From the NCBI GenBank assembly GCA_002343335.1, contig DDSI01000207.1, forward strand, positions 1-6,226: a DNA stretch of 6,226 nt. The letters are read 5' to 3'. The DNA comes from Bacteriovoracaceae bacterium UBA2394. GTDB taxonomy: Bacteria > Bdellovibrionota > UBA2394. The translations under genes and the position numbers were made by a program. Positions 1 to 6,226 of the stretch are shown here, in pieces. The number at the start of each line of letters is the position of its first letter. Within the stretch, counting starts at the first letter, position 1. Under the pieces are notes generated by a model. It made no database searches. It was not told the DNA's origin and worked only from the letters and a program-made list of their open reading frames with translations.

Positions 1-1291
1 CATCGTCAGGATCCACACGATCGTGAGCCCAAAGCATGTCTTCTAATTTCAGTCGCGCAAAAAAATTAGGTTCGTATTCAACCAACGCTTCCTTCTTTTC
101 GTCGCTGACCGATTTTACAACACCTTCTAAAACATCCCCCACTTCGAGACGCCTCGGGGGCCGCATGCGTATGGCTCCAGAATTCTTCGCTTCGCTTGCA
201 GAAACTTCTAGTTCTAAGCCACCCACATCATCGTCTTTGTCTTCCGAGCTTCGAATCTTAAAATAATCGGCGACTTCTTCAGGCTTCAATTTTTTGATCG
301 GCCCCGAAAATCCCTGACGCTTCTCCAATTCGCTGAGCCCTCTACGGAGCGCGTTTTGACCATATCGATTCATATCGGCATCGAGCGTCGTATAAATTTT
401 CATGCCATTATGAAGGACATTATCAGAGCCATATTTATTCATGACATATTGTCGAACCGTCTCGACGAAGTAAGGCGCTACCGTTTTATTCAAATCCACC
501 GGGCGCTCTATCAAGACTTCTTCCTTTACCGCGGCTTCATATTCTTCACTCGTGATGTAACCACCCTTCAACATCTGCTTCAGTACGTAGAGCTGCCTTC
601 GCTTGGCACGTTCCGGATTCTTAGCCGGAGAATACCTATTAGGCGCTTTGGGCAATCCCGCCAAGATCGCCGCCTCTGCAATGGTGATCTCTCGAAGTGG
701 CTTTCCAAAATGCACTCGAGCAGCCGCATCGACCCCATAGGCCCCTGGTCCAGAGGAGCTTGCGCCCAAATAGATATGATTGAGGTAAAGATGCAAAATT
801 TCCTCTTTGGTCAGCGAATTTTCAATCTGCCAAGAGAGAATCATTTCCTTAATTTTTCGTTTGTACGTTCGCTCTGGAGTCAGCAAAAAGCCGCGCGCTA
901 CTTGCTGAGTAATCGTACTCGCTCCCTGCTTGTGGCCTCCTAAAGCATTCTTCATCACCGCCCTGAGGACGCCTAAGAAGTCCACACCTCGATGCACGTA
1001 AAAATTGGAATCCTCAGCGGCAATAAATGCATTCTTTACGAATTCTGGAACATCTCGATTTACGAAGCGCTTTTCCTCAAAGAACTCCCCGATTACTTCC
1101 CCGGACGCTGAAAATACCTGACTGACCTCCTTGGGTTCGTAGTTCTTCAAGGAGTCGATGGAAGGCAGGCCCTTATTCAGAAATAGAAGCACCACAAAGG
1201 CCACATTGAGAAACACTGCGATGACGATAGCGGAAACAATCGACGCAATGCGAATAAAACGACGCCACATCATTTTGTAATTTGAAGACAT
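1..1291 (-). CDS. mrcA: Class A penicillin-binding protein, PBP1A type, N-terminal part (runs off the left edge)
   Basis: This is a bifunctional peptidoglycan synthase that polymerises lipid II into glycan strands (GT51) and cross-links them (transpeptidase). The 430 codons here give a short basic cytoplasmic tail, one membrane anchor (about residues 13-38) and the complete GT51 domain. GT51 motifs seen: EDSNFYVHRG at 93-102 with catalytic Glu93, GASTITQQ at 123-130, RKIKEM at 145-150, KEEILHLYLN at 162-171 with the second acidic residue, and RRQLYVLKQM at 231-240. ALRRGL and a following GFSGP (about 314-331), typical of PBP1A, lead into an OB-like region (GDVLEGVV near 385) after a charged Asp/Glu-rich stretch (350-368). 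The penicillin-binding SxxK, SxN and KTG motifs are outside the window. ATG at 1291 has no clear Shine-Dalgarno; Met7 or Met8 (1273, 1270) are alternatives, and the frame is open further upstream. It diverges from the FHA genes. PBP1A rather than another class A PBP is inferred from the linker motifs. Confidence 0.93.
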   Translation of the reverse strand, partial: MSSNYKMMWRRFIRIASIVSAIVIAVFLNVAFVVLLFLNKGLPSIDSLKNYEPKEVSQVFSASGEVIGEFFEEKRFVNRDVPEFVKNAFIAAEDSNFYVHRGVDFLGVLRAVMKNALGGHKQGASTITQQVARGFLLTPERTYKRKIKEMILSWQIENSLTKEEILHLYLNHIYLGASSSGPGAYGVDAAARVHFGKPLREITIAEAAILAGLPKAPNRYSPAKNPERAKRRQLYVLKQMLKGGYITSEEYEAAVKEEVLIERPVDLNKTVAPYFVETVRQYVMNKYGSDNVLHNGMKIYTTLDADMNRYGQNALRRGLSELEKRQGFSGPIKKLKPEEVADYFKIRSSEDKDDDVGGLELEVSASEAKNSGAIRMRPPRRLEVGDVLEGVVKSVSDEKKEALVEYEPNFFARLKLEDMLWAHDRVDPDD

Positions 1292-1335
1292 TCTTATAGA
1301 CTCGAAACCGGTAACCTTTTCTTCAGATTGGCTCG

Positions 1336-1345
1336 ATTGTACAAT
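1336..1345. promoter_or_regulatory. Palindromic ATTGTACAAT, possible bidirectional -10 element or operator
   Basis: The 59-bp gap between the two divergent genes contains the perfect 10-bp inverted repeat ATTGTACAAT. It reads TACAAT on both strands, one mismatch from the sigma-70 -10 consensus TATAAT. On the plus strand (1340-1345) the start point would fall at about 1351-1353, on or beside the ATG of the first FHA gene. On the minus strand (1341-1336) it would give a leader of roughly 38 nt before the PBP ATG. No convincing -35 hexamer is seen at 16-18 bp on either side, so the promoter role is an inference; a small operator is equally possible. Confidence 0.35.
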
Positions 1346-1350
1346 GAATA

Positions 1351-2073
1351 ATGCCAAAGCTCCATCATTCACATGCTGGAATGCTTATCGTTCGGTCTCA
1401 AAAACAGACGATGGTTCCTCTGACGAAACCCGTGATGACCATTGGTCGACGACAGGCCGATATCATTTTGGATGACGCAAAAGTCTCCTCTCTGCATGCG
1501 GAGATCCGGGCCGAAGGAAATCAAATTTTTTTGGTCGATCTTCAGTCGACCAATGGAACTTTCGTCAATCGTCAGCCTATTAGTCGCACTGCGTTGAGCG
1601 ATCAGGATGTCGTCGAAATCGGAAATACCACTCTTTGTTTTTATGCTGACACCCGAGAATATAACGGCCCTCAGGATGAAATCTCGACGGGGAAACGAAG
1701 CGGCGCGGAAAAGACCGGCCGCACGGTGGCCGGCGCAGATTCCATTACAACGACTCAAACGCTTCAACAAATTGCCGTCTATTTGAAAATTCTGGACGGC
1801 CCCAATTCCGGAAAGACATTTAAATTTAAGAAATCTCATATCACCATCGGACGAAATGATGCAGATGTCGTTCTTCTCGACGCCGATGTGTCGCGCGCCC
1901 ATGCTTTGATCGAAGTTTTCGGACGGAACGCCATTTTTTTACGCGATATGGGATCGACGAACGGTACTTATATCAAAGGAAGAAAGATCCAATCTGAGAA
2001 ACTCGCCTCTGGCGATGAAATCCTTCTAGGAAATTCTAAGTTACTGATATCGTTTGAAGGTGCACTGGAGTAA
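1351..2073 (+). CDS. Tandem FHA-domain protein (two FHA domains), first gene of the FHA trio
   Basis: A 240-residue cytoplasmic protein with no signal peptide or membrane segment, made almost wholly of two forkhead-associated domains, which bind phosphothreonine peptides. FHA-1 (about 11-98) shows IGRR at 31-34 with the phosphate-contacting Arg33, SSLH at 46-49 and STNGT at 66-70. FHA-2 (about 142-236) shows IGR at 166-168, SRAH at 181-184 and STNGT at 202-206. Both keep the binding residues, so both should be functional. The roughly 40-residue linker (100-140) is polar and Thr-rich (TTTQT at 133-137). An in-frame TGA lies two codons upstream (1345-1347), so ATG 1351 is the earliest ATG start; it has no Shine-Dalgarno. 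Met11 (1381), right at the edge of FHA-1, is the alternative. Three bases separate it from the next gene, so they are probably co-transcribed. The ligand and the partner kinase are unknown. Confidence 0.9.
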   Translation: MPKLHHSHAGMLIVRSQKQTMVPLTKPVMTIGRRQADIILDDAKVSSLHAEIRAEGNQIFLVDLQSTNGTFVNRQPISRTALSDQDVVEIGNTTLCFYADTREYNGPQDEISTGKRSGAEKTGRTVAGADSITTTQTLQQIAVYLKILDGPNSGKTFKFKKSHITIGRNDADVVLLDADVSRAHALIEVFGRNAIFLRDMGSTNGTYIKGRKIQSEKLASGDEILLGNSKLLISFEGALE

Positions 2074-2076
2074 ACG

Positions 2077-3147
2077 ATGGCGATAAAAGTCTCGCTCACC
2101 GTAAAAGACGGCGATGATAAAGACGCAACCATTGAATTCGTTCAAGGTGGTGTCACCATTGGCAGGCGCCGCGGCGAGTTCTTGCTTACCGACAAGAAAA
2201 TATCCTCGGAGCATTGTCGTATTAGTATTGAGGACGACAAAGTCTATCTCGAAGACTTGGGCTCCACAAATGGCACATTTTTAGCTGGCGCAAAGATCGA
2301 ACAGAAAACTCAGCTAGAAAATCTAGATGAAATTATTGTCGGGCTCTCCCGAATCACCGTGGCGATCTTGGAGCAAGTGGCCAAGTCAAATCAAACAAAG
2401 ACAAAAACGGTGAATGCCTCCGATCCCATGGCTAGCGCTAAGAATACGAAAAAAAATGAAGAGCCCGTTGAAGATGATTCTTCGATAAGCTTCATCGATG
2501 ACTCGGGTGAAGTCGATGAAATCGATATGAACGATATTCTTTCAGATGTGGAATTTAAGGAGAAATCCAAGTCGAAATCCACAGTCATCGTTCCCGAGGC
2601 TGCGCCGGAACCCTCTCATTCAGGTCGATCCAAAAAGACGACGGAAGACTTGGAAATGGAATTTGGACTCCCTCAAACAGAACAAACGGCATCTGCGACG
2701 GAAAGTTTACCTCCCGAAAATGCAGTTTACCGAGAGACGGGGATTCAGCGAATCGATTCTCTGATCAAGGATGAAATGAATACATTTTCAAAATGGGATG
2801 ATCCGGCCGCAGGGGATGGCAGCAAAGGCGCTGCGATGGGAGCCATACCCAAAGTAAAAGTTAGGCTGAAAATAAAAAAGAGTCCCGATGGCCAATTTGA
2901 ATTTGAATGCACGAAACCGGTTTCTACCATTGGACGCAAAGATGTGGACATTCGACTGAACGACCTCGATTGCTCTCGAAAGCATGCGCAAATCGAAATC
3001 ATTGGCGCTCGCCAAGTTTTCGTAAAAGATCTCGCAAGTACCAACGGCACTTACGTGAATGGGAAAAAGGTCACCCAGCAGGAGCTGAACTCCGGAGATC
3101 TTGTTCAAGTCGGACAAACGCTTTTTGAAGTTCAAATTGAAGGATAG
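2077..3147 (+). CDS. FHA protein with terminal FHA domains joined by a long acidic linker, second gene of the trio
   Basis: A 356-residue soluble protein with an FHA domain at each end. FHA-1 (about 1-98) has TIGRR at 27-31, SSEH at 43-46 and STNGT at 63-67. FHA-2 (about 258-355) has TIGR at 284-287, SRKH at 300-303 and STNGT at 321-325. The 155-residue linker between them looks disordered: Lys/Thr-rich at 104-126, strongly acidic at 128-160, then Ser/Thr/Pro-rich, with a possible short helix near 222-240. KKTTEDLEMEF at 186-196 is a Thr-Thr-acidic segment that could be a kinase target and an internal FHA ligand; this is speculation. The start is supported by GGAG (2067-2070) 6 nt before the ATG, overlapping the end of the preceding gene. 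Each domain resembles its positional counterpart in the preceding gene, pointing to duplication of a two-FHA ancestor with later growth of the linker. The biological role is unknown. Confidence 0.9.
   Translation: MAIKVSLTVKDGDDKDATIEFVQGGVTIGRRRGEFLLTDKKISSEHCRISIEDDKVYLEDLGSTNGTFLAGAKIEQKTQLENLDEIIVGLSRITVAILEQVAKSNQTKTKTVNASDPMASAKNTKKNEEPVEDDSSISFIDDSGEVDEIDMNDILSDVEFKEKSKSKSTVIVPEAAPEPSHSGRSKKTTEDLEMEFGLPQTEQTASATESLPPENAVYRETGIQRIDSLIKDEMNTFSKWDDPAAGDGSKGAAMGAIPKVKVRLKIKKSPDGQFEFECTKPVSTIGRKDVDIRLNDLDCSRKHAQIEIIGARQVFVKDLASTNGTYVNGKKVTQQELNSGDLVQVGQTLFEVQIEG
3139..3144 (+). promoter_or_regulatory. Ribosome binding site GAAGGA of the FHA-DUF4388 gene
   Basis: GAAGGA sits in the last codons of the preceding FHA gene, 7 nt before ATG 3152. 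It decides the start. The open frame extends back to a TTG at 3101, but that codon lies well inside the preceding gene and would add 17 basic residues before the FHA domain, so 3152 is preferred. Confidence 0.75.
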
Positions 3148-3151
3148 TTTG

Positions 3152-4180
3152 ATGCCAAAGACTCCAGCACTCAGAATACTCACAGGCGAGTCTGCTGGAA
3201 GCATCGTACAACTTACAAAGGACGTTCCTCAAGTGTTCGGCCGCGAACCTTCGGCCGACATCTGCCTTCCTGAAAAGCGAATATCCCGACGACATGCTCA
3301 AATCACGTGGGACAGCCATGCCAAACGAATCACCCTGGAAGACCTACAATCGTTAAACGGAACCTACGTGAACGGTGTCCTCATCGAAAGCCCGGTATTT
3401 TTGAAGGCGGGCGATCGAATTCAAATGGGCTCGTTTCTATTGGAGTTCGACGAGCACAGCGATGGGATTCGCGAGGAACCATCGGAGTCGTCAAAGGAAA
3501 CTCGCGGCAAAAGAAAGATCGAAGAGGCTCTCCTTGAACTCTCCGACATTCAGGTGAAACAAGCGGAGAATCGAATTTCAGAAATCTCGGAAGTTCAAGA
3601 ACAGACTGGCGGGCGATTGATCGGGGGCAAACTTAGCGAGATATCACTCCCCGATCTTCTACAACTTTTTGCAACGACACGAAAAACCGGACACTTGGTC
3701 GTTTCCAAGCATAAGATTCTATTTGCTCCGAAAGGTGCTCCTAAAGACAAAAAGAAGATCTTCACCTCGCTGTATATCGAAAATGGAATTTTGATTCATG
3801 CCGAGTACGGGACAATCTTTGGCTTTGATGCATTTCTTGAAAGCCTAAAACTGGAAGGCGGCTTTTTTGCTCTTTTCCCTCATCTCAATTTCAATGTCTC
3901 TAAACCTCTAAACCTTCCATTGGAGGTCGCCCTTTTGGACGGCCTTCGCCGCTTGGATGAAATGAGAGCTTTCACAAAGGAACCCGTTGCGGAGGACATG
4001 TTTGACGTAAATATCGATTCCGATTGGTCGAGCTTAGAGCCCGATCAATTGAAGATATTTCAACTGATCTGGAAGCAAAAAAAAGTCGGTGCAGTGTGGG
4101 CGCTTAGCCCTCTAGATCGTAAGACCACCAATTACATCATTAAGGAACTACTTCGAAAAAACTTTCTGAGACCGGCCTAA
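3152..4180 (+). CDS. FHA domain - DUF4388 (PATAN-like) regulatory protein, third gene of the trio
   Basis: With the ATG at 3152 the product has 342 residues. An N-terminal FHA domain (about 5-100) carries FGR at 29-31, SRRH at 45-48 and SLNGT at 67-71, so the phosphothreonine pocket looks intact. A charged, probably helical or coiled-coil linker follows (about 106-150). Residues 157-270 match the DUF4388 pattern: GKLSEISLPDLLQLF at 159-173, then RKTGHLVV, then LYIENGILIHAEYG at 207-220 and a helix-rich tail. DUF4388 is common in delta-like proteobacterial and cyanobacterial regulators and is thought to mediate protein interaction; its biochemical role is not settled. A Lys-rich insertion (about 186-203) enlarges the loop before the central strand. 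The last 50 residues (SLEPDQLKIFQLIW onward, ending NYIIKELLRKNFLRPA) look like a small winged-helix-type unit, an inference from helix pattern only. The gene starts 4 nt after the preceding stop and ends 4 nt before the convergent plsY stop. Confidence 0.88.
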   Translation: MPKTPALRILTGESAGSIVQLTKDVPQVFGREPSADICLPEKRISRRHAQITWDSHAKRITLEDLQSLNGTYVNGVLIESPVFLKAGDRIQMGSFLLEFDEHSDGIREEPSESSKETRGKRKIEEALLELSDIQVKQAENRISEISEVQEQTGGRLIGGKLSEISLPDLLQLFATTRKTGHLVVSKHKILFAPKGAPKDKKKIFTSLYIENGILIHAEYGTIFGFDAFLESLKLEGGFFALFPHLNFNVSKPLNLPLEVALLDGLRRLDEMRAFTKEPVAEDMFDVNIDSDWSSLEPDQLKIFQLIWKQKKVGAVWALSPLDRKTTNYIIKELLRKNFLRPA

Positions 4181-4184
4181 AATT

Positions 4185-4766
4185 CTAAACCTTCAATTCA
4201 TTACCTTCGCGAATGCGTTTCAAATTTTCGCGATGACGAACCAGCACGATGATCATCACCATCGCAAAAATCCCAGCAATCGCCAATGACTGCTCAAAAT
4301 AAGCTATGCAAACAGGAATAATCATCGCAGCGGAGACCGCCCCAAGTGCGGAAACTCGAGTGATCTTTACGACCGCGATCCAAACCGCCAAGCTCACGAG
4401 AGCCGCAATCCAAGAGACCGGTAATAAAATCCCAAACATGGTGGCAACGCCCTTACCCCCATTGAAGCGCAAGTAAATTGGAAAGCAATGACCGAGAAAT
4501 GCAGCAAATCCGATCCAGGCAGCTTCGATGGGCTGATCAGGCAAAAGCACTTTGGCCAACGCGACAGAAACGGTGCCCTTTAGAACATCGCACAGCAACG
4601 TCGCCGCGCCCAATTTTTTACCAAGCACTCGGTTTACATTTGTGGCCCCGATATTGCCCGATCCCAACTCACGCACGTCGACATCTGCAAACATTCGTCC
4701 CAGTAAAAGCCCGAAGGGCACGGCACCCAAAAAATAAGCAAAAATTGCTAAAAGCCAAAACAGCAT
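4185..4766 (-). CDS. plsY: Acyl-phosphate:glycerol-3-phosphate acyltransferase PlsY
   Basis: PlsY transfers the acyl group from acyl-phosphate (made by PlsX) to glycerol-3-phosphate, giving lysophosphatidic acid, the first committed step of phospholipid synthesis at the inner membrane. The 193-residue length is normal. All three conserved family motifs are present: GSGNIGATNV at 35-44, GHCFPIYLRFNGGKGVAT at 92-109 (the acyl-phosphate/glycerol-phosphate site region) and HRENLKRIREGNE at 178-190. Hydrophobic stretches at about 2-23, 53-75, 83-98, 112-133, 139-157 and 159-176 fit the polytopic membrane fold. The ATG lies 3 nt after the dnaB stop; a GAGG within the dnaB end is about 11 nt upstream, a loose ribosome binding site, so translation may be coupled to dnaB. 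The TAG stop is 4 nt from the convergent FHA-DUF4388 stop. Function is well supported. Confidence 0.96.
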   Translation of the reverse strand: MLFWLLAIFAYFLGAVPFGLLLGRMFADVDVRELGSGNIGATNVNRVLGKKLGAATLLCDVLKGTVSVALAKVLLPDQPIEAAWIGFAAFLGHCFPIYLRFNGGKGVATMFGILLPVSWIAALVSLAVWIAVVKITRVSALGAVSAAMIIPVCIAYFEQSLAIAGIFAMVMIIVLVRHRENLKRIREGNELKV

Positions 4767-4769
4767 AGA

Positions 4770-6152
4770 TCAAGTCGCCTCTTCGTCTGCCAGATTCTCA
4801 AATCGAGTGTATTCATTCAAGAACGCAAGTTTCACTAAACCCGTTGGGCCATTTCGATGTTTTGCCACGATGATTTCTGCCACTCCCGGAGTATCCGTAT
4901 CCGGATGATACACGTCATCGCGATAGAGGAACGTGATGATATCGGCATCTTGTTCAATGGAACCCGACTCGCGAAGATCTGACATCACAGGTCGCTTATC
5001 CGTACGAGTTTCCAAAGAGCGATTGAGCTGAGAAAGAGCAATAACCGGGATGCTCAGCTCCTTCGCCAAAGCCTTAAGACCCATCGAAATTTCTGCAATT
5101 TCCCGCTCACGCGATTCAATACGCCCTTTCACCCGCATAAGCTGCAAATAATCTACGATCACACACCCAAGACCATGCTGCTTCGACAATCGCCGGCACT
5201 TCGCGCGCATTTCGAAATTACTTAAGCCAGGAGTATCATCGATGAAGAGAGGAGCCTCCGATAGAAGACTCGCCGCATGCGTGAGCCTCGGCCAATCTTC
5301 GTCTTTCAGCATTCCCGCTTTCAATCGCTGCCCATCTACTCGGGATTCCATACAAAGCATACGCTGGACCAGTTGCTCTTTAGACATTTCAAGTGAAAAG
5401 ACCGCCGTGGGTACATTTTCTCGAATCGCCATGTGCACCGCCATATTCAATGCCAATGCAGTTTTCCCCATCGAAGGACGAGCCGCTAAAATAATGAGAT
5501 CCGACTTTTGAAGTCCCGCAGTCAAACGATCGAATCCATAAAATCCAGTGGGCGTGCCTGTGATTTGAGATTTTCTCTCAAAGCGCTCCTGAATACTCTT
5601 AAAAGCATCTCGCACGATGTCTCGAATGGGCACGACCGCCTCGCCCAAGTTCTTTTGAGCAATTTCAAAAACGGATTTCTCAACCTTATCCAACATCACA
5701 TTGAGGTCGCCCGTGCCCCCGCCCATTGCATCTTCGATCATCGACGTGCCGGCTTGAATGATGTGGCGATAAACCGCCTTCTCTCTCACCATCTTGGCGT
5801 AAGCGGTAATATTTGCCGTGTGCGAAATCGAATCGATGAGCGTGCTTAAATATTCCGTACCTCCGATCTGCGCGAGCATCTCTTGCGCTCGAAGAAAGTC
5901 CGAGACTGTAATGAGATCGGCAGGAGTTCCACGGCGAGAAAGTTCAATAATGGTAGAAAAAATAGTTTGATGGGCGGGAAGGTAGAAATCTTTGCTGTCT
6001 ACAAACTCTCGAACGCGATCTACGGCTTGAGCATCGAGCAGCATCCCCGCGAGCACTGATTTTTCAGCTTCAATATTTTGAGGCGGCGTTTTCTTCTTCG
6101 CTACCGCCGCAGAGGCGCTTGGCGCGTCCCCCCTCGTAACTTCCGCTTCCAT
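4770..6152 (-). CDS. dnaB: Replicative DNA helicase DnaB
   Basis: This is the hexameric ATP-dependent helicase that unwinds DNA 5' to 3' at the replication fork and works with primase DnaG. At 460 residues it has the usual length. After a low-complexity N-terminal extension (about 1-24) comes the N-terminal collar domain (about 25-125, starting PPQNIEAEKSVLAGML), a linker helix (about 175-195) and the RecA-like motor. Walker A is ARPSMGKT at 224-231 (Lys230, Thr231). The catalytic Glu255 lies in FSLEMS, and Walker B is VIVDYLQL at 331-338 (Asp334). SQLNR at 374-378 and SDLRESGSIEQDAD at 391-404 are the following conserved motifs, and KHRNGPTG at 431-438 holds the likely arginine finger Arg433. 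There is no intein at Walker A, a common site for them in dnaB. A GAGGAA Shine-Dalgarno (6160-6155) precedes the ATG. plsY follows after 3 nt. Confidence 0.98.
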   Translation of the reverse strand: MEAEVTRGDAPSASAAVAKKKTPPQNIEAEKSVLAGMLLDAQAVDRVREFVDSKDFYLPAHQTIFSTIIELSRRGTPADLITVSDFLRAQEMLAQIGGTEYLSTLIDSISHTANITAYAKMVREKAVYRHIIQAGTSMIEDAMGGGTGDLNVMLDKVEKSVFEIAQKNLGEAVVPIRDIVRDAFKSIQERFERKSQITGTPTGFYGFDRLTAGLQKSDLIILAARPSMGKTALALNMAVHMAIRENVPTAVFSLEMSKEQLVQRMLCMESRVDGQRLKAGMLKDEDWPRLTHAASLLSEAPLFIDDTPGLSNFEMRAKCRRLSKQHGLGCVIVDYLQLMRVKGRIESREREIAEISMGLKALAKELSIPVIALSQLNRSLETRTDKRPVMSDLRESGSIEQDADIITFLYRDDVYHPDTDTPGVAEIIVAKHRNGPTGLVKLAFLNEYTRFENLADEEAT

Positions 6153-6154
6153 TC

Positions 6155-6160
6155 TTCCTC
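6155..6160 (-). promoter_or_regulatory. Ribosome binding site GAGGAA of dnaB
   Basis: Read on the minus strand, GAGGAA lies just upstream of the dnaB ATG (6152) and supports that start. It falls in the 22-nt gap after the stop of the upstream gene, which suggests co-transcription with that gene. Confidence 0.7.
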
Positions 6161-6174
6161 ACGTCAGAAGGTTA

Positions 6175-6226
6175 TTAGCCCTCTTCTTCAGAAGAATCTT
6201 CAGTCGCTACTTCATCCGTACTGGTG
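6175..6226 (-). CDS. rplI: C-terminal tail of the gene upstream of dnaB, probably ribosomal protein bL9
   Basis: Only 16 codons and the TAA stop are inside the window. The frame reads TSTDEVATEDSSEEEG and then stop, a strongly acidic, Ser-rich tail. In many bacteria rplI, coding for large-subunit protein bL9, stands directly upstream of dnaB on the same strand, and bL9 C-termini are often acidic. The assignment rests on that gene order and tail composition, not on any visible domain. It could equally be another gene with an acidic extension. The stop is 22 nt before the dnaB ATG, compatible with one operon. Confidence 0.5.
   Translation of the reverse strand, partial: TSTDEVATEDSSEEEG

Noticed and set aside
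36..943. Two plus-strand open frames (36-266 and 356-943) opposite the PBP gene
   Set aside because: They lie antisense to a continuous minus-strand frame with all GT51 motifs. Their products are Arg/Ser-rich with no recognisable domain.
1344..1475. A 43-codon frame starting ATG at 1344, just before the FHA gene
   Set aside because: It overlaps the start of the FHA gene in another frame, has no ribosome binding site and its product has no recognisable motif; best seen as a chance frame.
3101..3151. TTG at 3101 as start of the FHA-DUF4388 gene
   Set aside because: It overlaps the preceding gene by 47 nt, whereas ATG 3152 has GAAGGA at ideal spacing and begins directly at the FHA domain.
5400..5500. 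Intein or other insertion at the Walker A site of dnaB
   Set aside because: The protein has the normal length and an unbroken ARPSMGKT motif.
1..6226. Mobile element, CRISPR array, tRNA, rRNA or riboswitch
   Set aside because: No terminal repeats, transposase frames, spaced direct repeats or RNA-gene patterns were seen; nearly all of the window is coding.

Overview
The window looks like a chromosomal segment from a Gram-negative bacterium of moderate GC content, probably of the Bdellovibrionota or former deltaproteobacterial type. This placement is an inference from three things: serial FHA-domain proteins, a DUF4388 domain, and a class A PBP1A with an extended OB-region linker. No 16S or other decisive marker is present. 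Genes are packed with gaps of 3-4 nt inside each run, and there is no sign of mobile elements, CRISPR arrays or RNA genes.

Layout. (1) Positions 1-1291, minus strand: the N-terminal 430 residues of a class A penicillin-binding protein (PBP1A type). It has a membrane anchor and a complete GT51 glycosyltransferase domain; the transpeptidase part lies beyond the left edge. (2) Positions 1292-1350: a 59-bp divergent intergenic region holding a perfect 10-bp palindrome, ATTGTACAAT, which could serve as a -10 element in both directions. (3) Positions 1351-4180, plus strand: three tightly spaced genes coding for FHA (phosphothreonine-binding) proteins. The first two each have two FHA domains. The third has one FHA domain, a charged helical linker and a DUF4388 domain. 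Together they carry five FHA domains, all with the phosphopeptide-binding core intact. (4) Positions 4185-6152, minus strand: plsY (acyl-phosphate glycerol-3-phosphate acyltransferase) downstream of dnaB (replicative helicase), 3 nt apart. (5) Positions 6175-6226, minus strand: the acidic C-terminal tail of a further gene upstream of dnaB, most likely rplI (ribosomal protein bL9) judging from the usual order.

How they work together. dnaB and plsY are housekeeping genes of replication and phospholipid synthesis, and PBP1A makes peptidoglycan. The unusual part is the FHA trio. FHA domains read Ser/Thr-kinase phosphorylation, yet no kinase or phosphatase is in view. The first and second domains of genes 1 and 2 pair up in sequence, so the array probably arose by duplication of a whole two-FHA gene. 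The trio is a candidate multi-protein phospho-dependent scaffold of unknown function, transcribed divergently from a cell-wall synthase.
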